Positions 28,665 through 40,669 of a stretch of DNA of 64,000 nt are shown piece after piece (the stretch's first letter is position 1; each line of letters opens with the position of its first letter). The position numbers and the translations under genes were made by a program. Where the stretch lies: the NCBI GenBank assembly GCA_903772945.1, contig CAICTM010000184.1:33225-97224 (forward strand). The letters run 5' to 3'. The notes under the pieces were generated by a model, which saw only the letters and a list, made by a program, of their open reading frames with translations, searched no databases and was not told where the DNA came from. Source of the DNA: Seminavis robusta (lineage: Eukaryota; Bacillariophyta; Bacillariophyceae; Naviculales; Naviculaceae).

Positions 28665-30401
28665 ATGCCATCCAACCACAACAAGAATACCAATGAGATG
28701 GTCGAATCCGAGGCCAACGCTCATCACACCGGTTGTGGTGTCCTTGGACGCTACCCAGTCCTCTCTGTTCTGATCTTTGCGGCCACTGGTTTGGCTATTG
28801 GCATTGGGCTTAGTGCATGGGAACCTGAAGATCCCACGGACAAGGAAACTGCTGTCAAGTGGATTGGGCTTGTGGGTGATATGTTCATCCGTGCCCTGAA
28901 GGCTGTGGTGCTTCCGCTTGTCTTTGTCAACGTAATCTTGTCCATGATTGATATGATGTCCGTTGGACGTGCGAGTGTGGTTGGAGGCAAGACCATTGGG
29001 TTGTACCTCTTGACTACTTTCGTTGCTTCAATCATTGGCATTGTTTCCATCCTCACCTTCAAAGGCCTCTTCAAGACTGAAACAGTTGACAGCAACTTTG
29101 AGGCCAAGGTCCTACTTGGATGTTCCGCCGAAGAGGGTTCCTACCTTACCCATGGCGCCAATGGTACCGTTTTTTGCACTGCTTCCAACCTCACGGAAGA
29201 TATGAGCAACTACTTTACAATTGAAGACATCGACAAAACCTTCGTCCATTCCTCAACTGGTGTGGCAGAACTCTCCTTTTCCGACACCTTGTACGATGGT
29301 GTCTTTGTCAAGATGATCCCCAGCAACATTTTCGTAGAGTTTGTCAACTCAAACTTTGCCGCAGTTGTGGTTTTTGCTATCTGTTTGGGTGCAGCCTTGT
29401 CGCGTTGCCTCTACAAGCGCGGAGTGAATACTGCTGATTCTGTCCTGATCAACTTTTTGAAAGAGGTGGATGATGTACTGATCACTTTGATTCACTGGAT
29501 CATTGCCATCACTCCCTTTGCTGTCTTGTCTTTGATTGCCAGCGCTGTTGGAGGCCAAAACGATCTGGCTGATGCATTCAGCAACGTCGCCTACCTGTGC
29601 TTGGCCGTCATGAGTGGAATGTTTGTCCATGTCTTTGTGACCTACACAAGCATTTTGGGTTTCATTACTAAGTCAAACCCCTTCGAGTACATGCGATTCA
29701 TCATCCCGGCCCAGACCACGGCGTTTGCGTGTGCCAGCAGCGCCGCCACCCTTCCCGTCTCTATGCAGTGCGCCGAGGATTCTGGCAAAGTCCCTCCTTT
29801 CGTCGCCCGCTTCGTCCTTCCGCTCGGAGCCTCCATCAATATGGACGGATCTGCCATCTATGTAAGTTCTCAAGTTGCAACTGTGTCCTGCACAGTACGG
29901 TAGCTGGCCCGATGCACGAGATGACTCACAATGCCTCTTTGATCTTTTGCGATATCACAGTTCCCTTGTGCATGTGTCTGGTTGGCAGTTTTGAACGGCA
30001 TTGAACCTACTTTTGGCAACTACGTATTGCTCTCTTTCCTGTCTACCATTGGAAGTGCTGGAACTGCTCCTGTCCCGGCAGCTGGTTTGGTGATGGTTTT
30101 GACTGCTTACAACTCTGTCTTTGGGACCACTGGAGTTCCAGATGGTTTTGAGTTTGTTGTGGCCATTGACTGGTTCTTGGACCGTCTTTGCACTGTCGTG
30201 AACGTTACGGGCGACAACATTGTGGCTCGCTCCATTGCCCACATGGTCGAGGAGGAGGAGGATGACGAGATGGAAAAGCCCGATGCCTCAACCAGGACCA
30301 AGCGCATGTCCGTTGCCGACTCCAATGATGAGGGAAGCAACCTCGAAGAGGAGGAAGAAGGCATTCCACCCGCTCTCAAGATGCCCGACTTCTCTGTCTA
30401 A
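28665..30401 (+). CDS. SLC1/DAACS-type dicarboxylate or amino-acid:cation symporter (2 exons)
   Basis: Exons 28665-29861 and 29961-30401 join in phase 0 to 545 aa. It is a full-length member of the dicarboxylate/amino acid:cation symporter family. Marks include an early helix with GDMFIRALKAVVLPLVFVNVI, the hairpin motif SSAATLP (358-364), the helix-7 signature GASINMDGSAIY ending exactly at the exon 1 boundary, and FPC..VWLAVLNG with STIGSAGTAPVPAAGLVM after it. A large loop (about 165-215) carries NGT and NLT sequons, as in eukaryotic EAAT/ASCT carriers. The tail is acidic (MVEEEEDDEMEK, EEEEE). The family usually imports glutamate, aspartate, neutral amino acids or C4 acids with sodium. 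Substrate cannot be read from sequence with confidence. Confidence 0.92.
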
Positions 30402-31498
30402 AGGATCCTTAGAAGCGATGGATCCCTTTCATGCTTCCATTCTCCTCTTCCGAGCCTCCAAGCCCAAAGAAGTATCTGACTGGTTGGCGAAACCGCTGGC
30501 TAGCACCATGCTAACGCCACCAGGTCCAACCTACATGTAGGTATCGGTACCAGTGTGTATGCAATTTTATTATGATAAACTATAAACCCTGTTTTGGATA
30601 GTTAAAATGGTTCCACTATTCAGCCACCTGAACGGGAGGTATCTAAAGCACCGTATTTCATTGGGGGATGTTGGGCCCGGGGGCGACACAGCACCAGTGG
30701 TGCCACATGGTACAACTCGAACAAATCCTGCTTGTGGCAGTTTTCTCCTCGTCGACCTGCACTTGAGGTTCGCGGACCCATGCGGGCAAAACTAACATAT
30801 CCACGCAGGTCAATAGCTGCGTGGCCTATTTTGTACCGGTACGTGCTGTAAGAAGCCATTCGGGAGATGCACAGTTTAGTTTGGGCCCGCATGCATGGAC
30901 CTCCAACCTCCAACCTCCAACCTATGCATATGTGTCTGCTTCCGCTTCCGCTCCAGGTTGCTACCATTGCTACGACGTACAGTACCGGTACGTGGCTACA
31001 TGGGCTGATGGGCTGGATGGAATCTCCCACATCCCACAATCCGTCTTCCTTCAACTTTCATTAATCCTAAATGCAATTCTCTAAATCCTTAACTAGCTAC
31101 TAGAAGGTATAAATATGTATGAATTCATACAGTATAAGTGTGTAACTTGAAATGAAAGTTTCCACTTAACTGTGCTTTGAGGGTGTCTCAAATCTGTGTA
31201 CTCTCCTTACGATACCGTTTCTCACATCTTTCCCCTGCATTCCATAAGCAGCTTTTGATCTTGAGACTGGTGTCTCATCTCGAATGAGGATGATTGAAAC
31301 AATCACAAGCACGACAACGAGGTTGTTGTTAACCAAACCAGTCAAGACACCTTCATTGAAGAGCAAGAGCAGATAGCAGTTACTTTGTCTTTGTGGCGAT
31401 CGCCGTTGCCCTCTGTCGAAGGCATAAGATATATTCGTTGGAGGGAGAGAAACCAGCCAGAACAAAGATCCCCGAGTTGAAGGAAAGACGGGTGGGAG
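30402..31498. other. Intergenic region of 1.1 kb
   Basis: No gene is recognised. A tandem CTCCAACCTCCAACCTCCAA (7-bp unit) lies near 30901, and TTCCGCTTCCGCT near 30942. An undetected first exon of the ABCG gene could lie here, because the ABCG model begins without a signal peptide. Confidence 0.35.
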
Positions 31499-34400
31499 AT
31501 GACGACTTCTTCCAAGGACTTGGCTGCCGAGTTCAACAACATCACCGGTACAATCGCGGAGATTCGTGATGATTATCGTCTACCCTGTCCCAATGGCTTT
31601 GTGTGCGAGGGTGTAAAGCAAGCCAGTTGCGATGAAGTGCGCAAGCTGTTCAACGACACGGAGCGCTTGGGTCTGGGAGATATCATGGCCGGAATTTGGT
31701 GTCCCCGCGAGAACAACACCCTCCGAAACTGCCCCATTGGAAGCTACTGTCCGGATTCCAAAAAGGTCATGCCATGCCCTTCAGGGTTTTTCTGTCCGCA
31801 CAAGGTAAGGACTAGATTAGTCTAGAGGGGTACAGTTAAAGCTACCCTTTTCTCTGGGGATTTGTTCATCTGGCTCACTATACATTTCTCTTCTGTGAGT
31901 CAAGACGGCGATCCCTGAAATCAGCTGTCCCCACTGCGAAGAAGGAGCCATTGAATTGGTGGAAAATCCACTTGGGTATTACATTTTCTATGTCTGTTTG
32001 GCTCTTGTGCTGTTTTACGTGCTAGCCTTTTCCGTCTTCCGCTATTGGACCGAACAGCTCATCAAGCTGGACAAAATCAACAAACGAACCTTGGATACCT
32101 TCAAAAAGCTCGATATCTTTGATCAGCGCGACAAACGAATGAAGCGAATTCGGCCCACTCTGGAGACACTGGCCCGAAAAATGGAAGAAAACAAAATCGG
32201 TACCCGAAAGGTCAAGAATGATATTCTCAAAATTCCAGACTCGGACGATCCGCAGTTCCATAGTCAAGCTCTCAGAGCTCTCTTCAACGCTTTGGATGAC
32301 GATGACAGTGGTACCCTGTCTTACAATGAGTTTAATCACTTGCTGGGTATGAACCAGGTCCAGCTGCAGCAGTTCATTGGAGGAATGAATTCACGAGCCG
32401 GATTGGATTACGACACCAAAGTCTTGACTCGGGCCGTCTTTGTCAAGAATTTCCTACCCGTGTTGGAAGAATGTAGTCATTTCGCCCCCAACGAGGATGA
32501 TGCCAGAGAATTGTTCGATGAGATGGCCAAATACGAACGAGAAAACAAACACAAAGCTGGATCACACTTTGAACAACCGGAAGGTCCGCAAAACGAAGGT
32601 GACGACGATGATGAACTTGTCGAGATCCGGTTCGAAACCTTTCGAGAAAAGGACTTTTTCCACTTTTTGAGTCAACAACAGACCAACGATCTGATGAAAC
32701 GATTCCGTTGGTTGCGCACACAACAAAACAAAAACATGCAAAATCGGCAACAGAGCAACTCTGGTGGCGGCCGTGCACGTAGAAACACCTTGTTGGGTGG
32801 TGGCTTTACAAAGGAACATTCCGTCCGGGATGGACTTACGATCGGTCGAGACGAATTCGTCAAGAACTATCCCAAGCTGCTCAAAGAGGTTGTCACAACA
32901 AATGCCGCTCGACGTGACTCCAAGAGTGGCGAAAGCAGCGGCGCCTTTGACGAAGAGTGCGAAACAATTGATATCACCTTCGAAGACCTGTCCCTGTCCG
33001 TGGAGATTGCCAATACCAAAGTGTACATCGTAGATCACGTGACGGGCAGATTGCGTGCCAAGACAATGACGGCGCTAAGTGAGTTCACCTTGTCATGACA
33101 AAAGTTGTGATTCAGTTGGGATCTGTCTCACAAACTCTGCTCTCCTTGATTCAATGATCGCTTCGCATCGTTCGTTTGGGCACACCAGTGGGTGGCTCTG
33201 GTGCTGGTAAAACGAGTTTGCTCAACGCTTTGTGTGGTCGAGCTTTCTATGGTGCCGTAGAAGGAAAGATCTGGATCAATGGTAACATCGCTTCTATCGA
33301 GGAGCACAAAGATGCTGTGGGTTTTGTGCCTCAGGACGATACCGTATACGCGGAACTTACCGTGAAGGAAAACCTGATATACAGTGGCAAGTTCCGAAGC
33401 GAAAGAGGAACCGACATTCTGGATATCGAGGATCGTGCGGATTCTACATTGGCAAAGCTCGGGCTTGCGAGAGTCGCAAACACAATCGTCGGCGACGTTA
33501 CCAGGAGAGGAGTTTCTGGAGGAGAGAAAAAGCGCGTGAACATTGGAGTGGAGCTGATGGGTTTGGTACGCGATCGTTTCAAGATTCCCTTGCAAACTCT
33601 GCAGTTCTTCGCTCGTCTCTCACAAGATTTATTTGTTGTGCTTCTGCAGCCCTCCATTATCTTCCTTGACGAACCGACTAGGTGAGTTTCCGTCCGAAAG
33701 AATTCCAACAATGACGTCTTCCCGTTCCCTCCATCCTGTCTGACCGAAAGGTGTCGTTTCCCGATCGTCGCAGTGGGCTTGATGCCAGTTCGGCTCTGCT
33801 GGTGATGAGTTCATTGAAGAAGCTTGTTGATCAAAGTGGCGTGACTGTCTGCGCAGTCATCCATCAGCCTCGCAAAGTTATCTTCGATCTGTTTGATAGT
33901 CTAATTCTACTGAGCGTCGGTGGAAAGATGTGTTTCCACGGACCAACGGACAAAGCCAAAGATTACTTCCAAAGCCGGGGGTATCATTTGCCGGTGGGAG
34001 AAAGTGTGGCCGATTGGTTGATCGATATCTCGTCAGGGCAGCTGGCACCTGACGAAGATGGCCTGTTAGACAATCAGGCAACAACGAGACAAAGAAAGAG
34101 CACGATGGGCTTGATGGGCGACGGCTCCGGTAAAGAGGACCTTGCCGCTGCCGCCGCCACTGGTGGTGGTGGAGCAACAAATTTAGACGAAGAAGAAAGC
34201 GATGTTCAAGCTTTGAGGCGCGAACAACTTTCCAAGGGTTGGATCGAGTACTTCGACAAGAAGAACAAGAACATCACGAAGAAGTCTAGGTTGATGTACT
34301 ACAGCAGACCCGAACCGACCGACTTGCCAAGCCACATCATCAAGCCCACGTTCCTGGATCAGCTCGGGGTGCAGCTACTCCGAGCTGTTTTGGTCGGACG

Positions 34401-35555
34401 TCGAAATATCTTTTATAAGTTTGTGGACACATGCATCATTGTGTTTGTGGGTATTTTTCTCTCTTTAATGCAAGGGACGACCGTGTTGTCGGAAGATGCT
34501 GACCCGCAAGGCATTCGCCTGAAATATCTTGTGACTGAAGATCCCGCACTGGTTTTGAGCAACGAGAACGACAAATTCTTTGAGCAGCTATTTGCTTATT
34601 CCATGCGAGCAAACGAAGATTTCCGACAGTGAGTTTTCATTTGTTGTGCATGTGTCATTCGCAAAAATCCGGCCCGCATTCTTATGCTTGTTTTTTCTCC
34701 AACAGGTACGGCCTCAAAGCAGGAGTTATCCTGGCCGTGATCATCGGTCTGACTGCAACCAAACCCATGACTGAGAAGCGGGTCGAATTCTTCCGAGAAT
34801 CTGGGTCTGGTTACGATGTGAACGCCTACTTCCTTGCGATGAACATCGTCACAACTGTGGAGCATTCTGCCCAGCTAGTTATCGTGGGATCAGCGGCGTA
34901 CTGGTTGCGTGACTCTATTGTGGGCCGTGGTAGTTACTACGCCAGCTTCCTAATGCTCGCATGGTTGACCGTGTCTTGGGCACTTCTGCTTTCGGTTGTG
35001 GTCCCTCCCAAGAATATTTTCAACATTGTCGGCTTCTTCATGGCCTTCAGTGGTCTTCTTTTTAGTGGCGCCTCACCTCCGATTTTGTACGCCGAATTGT
35101 ACTCAAACCCTGTGTACGGATTGATTTGTGGTTTCTTTTCACCAACTCGCTTCTTCACGGAAGGTCTTGCGGTGTCCGAGCACCGTTGCCTGCCGGCGCA
35201 AAGTGGCTTCACTCAGGAACCTTATGCGGTGAACTTCCCCCCTGACAAGACCGCGTTTGCCATTTTGGGGTTAGCCGAGAACGACTCCACGGTGACGACC
35301 CGTACTTGCAATGGTTGGTTCTGGTATATCCTCCCGTGTATAATGGTTGGTGTGACAATCCGCATTGCTGCGGGTGGATTGATTCATGTGGTCGGAAGAT
35401 CCCAGCAAGCGAAGCGATCCTTCTCTGCGGAGATAAAAGCAGAGATCAAGTCGAACGGTCCCAAGACTACGACGTTTACCTTTGTTCTCTACATGATTGT
35501 CTTGCTGGCAAGCATTACGATTTCTACATGGCTTCTGTTGCGCCAAGCTGCCTGA
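31499..35555 (+). CDS. ABCG half-transporter with Cys-rich N-domain and EF-hand (6 exons)
   Basis: Exons 31499-31804, 31905-33078, 33189-33565, 33650-33681, 33774-34628 and 34706-35555 give 1197 aa. The first 125 residues are Cys-rich (CPNGFVCEG, CPIGSYCPDSKKVMPCPSGFFCPHK), as in plant ABCG24/28-type proteins. A membrane segment at about 128-147 follows. A canonical EF-hand loop (233-244; D-D-D-D-S-G-T-L-S-Y-N-E) lies in the cytosolic linker. The ATPase domain has Walker A GGSGAGKTS (495-503), signature VSGGEKKRV (602 on), Walker B IIFLDEPTSGLDASSA and H-loop VIHQP. The C-terminal half has six or so membrane helices typical of ABCG. The 32-nt exon 4 carries Walker B. The start may be incomplete, since no signal peptide is present. 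Likely a lipid or hydrophobic-compound exporter; calcium control is inferred. Confidence 0.88.
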
Positions 35556-36220
35556 AACCCATACCGATAGGCCATGAACCCCCCTGACTCCCCGAGATGC
35601 CAAAAGCATGGATGCATCCCGACTTGGTAGAAATAGTGGTACATTTTTTTAACTTAGCTGCATTTCGAATTGCGTGATAGTGGTTTCCTGAAGGGTTCTT
35701 CGTGAACTAAGAAACTGCCAGTACTGGCTGGTGGCTGGTTTGCCATACAACGCAGTTCGTGAATTGTGAACAATCTGGGCCTCTAGCTAGCTGGCTACTA
35801 GCTAGCCCGTTGGCAAGGGTGAGCTTCTGCTCATCCAGCAGGCAGCCAAAGGTACTTTGGTAGCAGGGGGAAAATGAGCCCTTTGCTACACATGCAGTAC
35901 TGGCTAGTACTGGTACCATACTAGCTAGCTAGCTAGCTAGAGGAGAACCACTAGTAGTACGGTAGCTAGTGACTAAAAAGTCATGCAGTTTGGGTTCACC
36001 CGCGGTGCGTGCCGGTGGAGCAAGCGTCTGTGGGGTGCAGACCCGCCCAGCACGGGAATGGACTTGACTCGTCACTCAACCAGGGTGGTTTGACCATTCG
36101 GAAAATTCGTAACGGCTTCGCGCTTTACTTTTTGTTGGCTGCTTTGTCTCTGTGCTCTTTGACGAGCACTCGAGCAGCACAAAGCAAGAGCTCAAGAAAG
36201 GTTGTTATCAGTATCTCATC
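35556..36220. other. Intergenic region with CTAG tract
   Basis: A CTAG tandem run lies at about 35921-35940 and more GCTAGC palindromes are nearby. No gene is seen. It holds the 3' end of the ABCG gene and the promoter of the next gene. Confidence 0.4.
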
Positions 36221-37776
36221 ATGACCGCTGCTGTGTCCAAAATTGGGGAGAACCTTGGTCCAAAGGAACATCTGCCGGAGAGAAAGGTCTACACAGATTC
36301 AAGTTCTGATGACTCTGAAACTGATGCCAATGCGAATGCAACACCAGTGGCCCGAGCCAAGACAGCAGATGCATCTGGCAACAAGAGTGTGGTTAGGACC
36401 AAGAGGACTGTTGAAAGCTTGGGAGAGCGAGGAAGAATTCCAAACAGTTTGTACATTTCAGTCCTGATTATCATCTTGCTTCAATCATGCAGTGGCATGT
36501 ACCAAGTCAAGACCCTGCAGCAATGGTGGGCTTCTGTTACCACTTCTTCGAGAACAATCTATAATCATTTCGAGTACCTCAAGGATCTGATGAACTCAAT
36601 CTATATGGGAGATATTCGAGGCACACAAGAATATGTGATTGCGGCAGTTGTCACGGCACTTGTGGCATCTCTGGTTGGAATTTTCTTTTGGGCTCCCCTT
36701 CGAGCAGGTGTGTGGACAGGGCAAAGAGCTTCGAGGCATAAAATGCACCGTTACATGGGACTTTTGTTCTTGATACAATACACTTTGGCATGGGTGGAGT
36801 TCTTGACAGACTATCGCGGTGATGGCTCTCAGAGCTTTTTGACTCATTCCCTGGCAATCAACGGTAAGAACGCTCAGCGATTGCGATGTTGCTGTTTGTA
36901 TGGAGCCCGAGTTGTTCACGGTACAGCCCCCGCCTCAATGCATTGCTGTCTGGCACACAGGTGTTGTACAAGCCTATTCTGCTTACTTTTCCTTCAAGGT
37001 ACTACCAAAAGGCGTTGACGCAGGGTACTACTCGGACAAAGGAGTCTTATCCAGAGACTTTATCCATGAGAATGCTTTCTTTCAAATGATGTGCCTTTTT
37101 GGCTCAGTGTATTACGATAGTGGCCGACGGGAGTTACTCAGATCCACTCTACCTGGGAAGTTCGTCGAAATTTTGTTCATCTTCTTTCCCTATGCCATAG
37201 TCCGCCCATTCTTCCCTGTCACCAGCTTCAACAAGGCAGCAACCCGTCAGAAGAATACACGCTCATCAGGCCTAGAACGCTTCTACGAAATAGGAACAAC
37301 TATGATCAAGATCTTCTATCTATGGGCAAAGTACTTTCTTGGCTTTCACATCAACTTTATGGTGTTTCTGGGAATCGTCAAGCCACAAAATCAAATGTTT
37401 GTTCATGGTTTGTACCTGCTCAATCTTGGAACAGTTTCCCTTGGAGTGTTCCTTCATACCCTTCGATTCAAGAAAATTTTACCTGCATGGTTCACATTCT
37501 CTGTGTACCTGTGTCAAATCTATGCGTAAGTTCAGGTTCTTTCAAAGCAGAGGCGGATTGCAATGGATCTTTTGCTCATTTTGTCCATTACTTCCTGTTT
37601 AAAACAGCACCTTTACGGCGCTGCCCTATGCCATCGATGTTTTTGGCACCCATCCAAAGCTGTGCTTGGTCTCCTTGGCAGGTTTTCTTCTCAACATGAC
37701 ACGGAGCAAAAAGCTTCATGCATGCTGGAGTGTTGGGACTATGCTGCTGCTAGTGTTGGCTGATATTGAATGGTAG
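36221..37776 (+). CDS. Multipass membrane protein, family member C (3 exons)
   Basis: Exons 36221-36863, 36961-37525 and 37608-37776 give 458 aa. The join was confirmed by reading phase and by the two minus-strand paralogs. The N-terminal tail (LGPKEHLPERKVYTDSSSDDSE) is nearly the same as in member B. Hydrophobic segments lie near residues 88-108, 135-160, 172-192, 212-232, 270-290, 310-330, 360-385, 390-415, 420-440 and 450-458. Conserved His residues (HKMHRYMG, GFHINF, FLHTLRF) could bind a metal or act in catalysis, but no known family is recognised. The protein ends ADIEW. It sits on the opposite strand from its sisters, with two transporter genes between them. Confidence 0.8.
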
Positions 37777-38664
37777 CTTTGCTGTTGATTTGACATTGCT
37801 GTCATCTTGTTTCTGTGTTACGTGAAAAAACGGTGGGTGTTTTCGTGGCGGTGCGGTGTGGCAATGTCAGGCAGCTGGGGTTTACGTGCTAGTGGTGAGT
37901 TGTAGTTTGGCCAACCGCACAAGTTTCCTAATATTAGCAGATAGTTTTGAAACAAAGCTTGAGTCTTTTGCTTCGCCGAGGAGCCGGTGCCCTCCGTGTC
38001 AGACGCAATGCTCTCCAGCATTCCAACAGCTGAAGGGGTGTAGTGCAGAGCCTGAAAGTTAGTGCCTGCACGGAAGACACCCCGAGCCACAATCGAGCTT
38101 CTCGTGTACTGGCGACTGGCGGGGGTCTGGTGTCTCTGGCTAGTCTACTTGTTCGGCTTCTGATGAACGCTCCAGCCCCAACCAAACCTTAAGCTTCCAA
38201 TGCTACATGTACATGTTCCCAGCCGCCGTAGCTCGCTGGCTGGCTGGCTCCGAAGCAACATCTTGCCACGTAGCCCGTACGACTGTAGCACCGTAGCTAA
38301 CCTGCTTGCAACCGCGAAGCCGGTAACCGGAGAAAGTCACATTGACCGACCCGTTCTATGTCCGCGAAACCAAAGCCGTGAGTTTTGAATGCTTCCCAAG
38401 CAGCCTTGCTTTTGCCTGGCACATCCACATGTGGTCGTTCCGATAAAACGAGCGGGGAGGGGCCGAGGCGACAAAATTCGATTAGAGCAAAGATGACCGA
38501 CCATTGGATTTGCCTTCTGTCCTGCCTTTGATCTTTGGACACGAAACATGGTATCCTGCGCGGACAGACGAAAAAAGACACGGCCAATGCTGCCGATCTT
38601 GACTCATTTTTAGTTGTTGTGGTTGGATAACAGCAATAACAAATAACAAAGCAAAAAACTCAAG
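37777..38664. other. Intergenic region of 0.9 kb
   Basis: No gene is recognised. Small frames near 37934, 38200 and 38297 have no family features. The last 60 bases before 38665 look like a purine-rich 5' UTR. Confidence 0.35.
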
Positions 38665-40058
38665 ATGGTGCTCTCTGCCAAGACGGAGAAAATGCTGAAT
38701 GATATCAGCAAGGCCATGATGGACGAAGGATCCGTCACACCTGTTGGTATGGCCTGCATGGCCTTTGTTGGAGCGAATGTGGCGTACCGTGTCTCAAGAA
38801 CCCTCAAGAGAGATGCCCATGGTGGCACTTTCACTGATTTTTTCACAGGCAGCTTCAATCTCTTGTCCAACAAGGAATCTGTCTTGTCCCGTGACAAGGT
38901 CAAGGATTCCATCGATGGCTATGAGAATTTGTTCGATGGAGCCCGCAAGGAAACTGGCAAAATCCACAGTGATGACAGTATCAAGAAGCGAGAAAAAGAG
39001 TACAAGACCATGGTGGACAGCTTCTATAACCTGGTCACTGACTTTTACGAGTGGGGCTGGGGACAGGTTCGTTACAATTGTTTGTCTTTGTGAGACTCGT
39101 CATCGTGGGAAACCCGATCCTCATGAAAATCTTTTTTTGCGTCATTTTTGCTGTCGCGCTGTCATTTTTTCGGGCGGTTGGGTCCATGTTTAATTTTCTT
39201 TATTGGATCTGTTAGTCTTTCCACTTTGCTCCTCGTGTCAAGGGTGAAACCTTCATTGAATCCATCAAGCGTTGTGAGTACTACTTGGCCCTTCGCGCTG
39301 GAATGGGCCCAAAAACCAAGGCCATTGACGTTGGCTGTGGTGTTGGAGGACCCATGCGCAACATCCAGCAGTTCACTGGATCTGATATCACTGGTGTCAC
39401 CATCAACGAGTATCAGGTCAAGGTTGGCAATGAATATTGCCAACAAAAAGGAATTGGCGAAAAGTGCCGTTTGGTCCAGGGAGATTTCCAGAAGCTGGAT
39501 GAAATCTTTGAGCCAGACACGTATGACGTCGCATTTGCCATTGAGGCCACTTGCCACAGTCCTGACCGTGTCAAGTGCTTTTCTGGAGTCAACAAGTCCT
39601 TGAAGAAGGGAGGTATTTTCGTTGGCTATGACTGGGTTGTCTTGCCAGAAGGCGGATTTGACAAAAACAACAAAAGGCACCTGGAAATCAAGGAAGGGAT
39701 TGAAGTTGGAAATGGGCTGCCTACTCTTGCCACCTCCGCAGATGTTGTAAAGGCGTTGGAAGACTCTGGATTCGAGGTTCTCGAACACTTTGATGCCAAC
39801 AAGAGTGTCCATAGTCCCAGTCAAATTCCCTGGTACGATACTTTGAACGGCTCCTATACAATCAAGGGTTTCCGCATGACTCGCTTGGGACGCATTTGCA
39901 CCCACATTCTGGTCAATACGCTGGAATTCCTATGGATCGCACCCAAAGGAACAGTCAAGGTCAGCGCTCTTTTGAACGCCACTGCCCTTGATCTTGTGGA
40001 GGGAGGCAAGGACGAGATCTTCACACCTTCCTATTTCTTCATGGCACGCAAGAAGTAA
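38665..40058 (+). CDS. SMT1: Sterol C-24 methyltransferase (2 exons)
   Basis: Exons 38665-39066 and 39216-40058 join in phase 0 to 414 aa. The enzyme moves a methyl group from S-adenosylmethionine to C-24 of a sterol side chain (ERG6/SMT family). The sterol-binding YEWGWGQSFHFAPR region is split exactly by the intron after Gln134. The methyl-donor site VGCGVGGP is near 173-180. The family motifs IEATCHSPDR and YDWV and a C-terminal SMT-type domain ending FTPSYFFMARKK are present. The N-terminus has a short hydrophobic stretch (TPVGMACMAFVGANVAY) that may anchor it to the ER. Diatoms make 24-methyl and 24-ethyl sterols, in line with this gene. The donor site is the weak GTTCGT form. Confidence 0.95.
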
Positions 40059-40669
40059 GACGTCCAAGCATGCAGGAGAGAAAGGTAGCAAGAATGATTG
40101 GTTTTCGTTTCATTTTTATTTTGCCTTTTGACTCAGCAGCAATCCATCCAGACAAATGAGAGGTTGCCCAGAAATCAACTCACAAGAGAATCACCTGAGT
40201 TTAGCAAGTCTATAGTGTACTAAAATAGCAGCAAGCATCTTAGTACATACCATCGTGCAATCACTGTCCTCATCGCGGCACTGGGTTTTTGGGCTCTGAC
40301 TCTTTCGAAGGGTATTCTTCGTGGCAACGGAACGTCCCGGTAGCTCCAGAATGGAACTAGCTAGAAGGCGACTGAGCACGGATATCTGTTGGAGATATCG
40401 TGCAACACGCCATGATCCATTGAGAAAATGTTCCAGGTACCGGTACCTCCTACTTTCAGGCCAGCCAGGTTAGCCCCCGTGTCGGAAGGCGGAAGATGCC
40501 AACTGGAAGGTTCATCCAGAGATAGAGCTCCAAGTTCCAAGGAAAAGAAATTGCCGGAAAGAATAATCGAATTGGCAATGTAGCTAACTAGCTAGTAGGA
40601 TAAGTCATATGTATATATATCTCGCTATCTAGCTATTAATAGATCCTTGGATTAATCTGAATCGAATGA
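40059..40669. other. Convergent intergenic region
   Basis: No gene is recognised. ATATATATCTCGCTATCTAGCTATTAATAG-like AT-rich sequence lies near 40612-40640, just 3' of the COX16-like gene. Confidence 0.35.
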
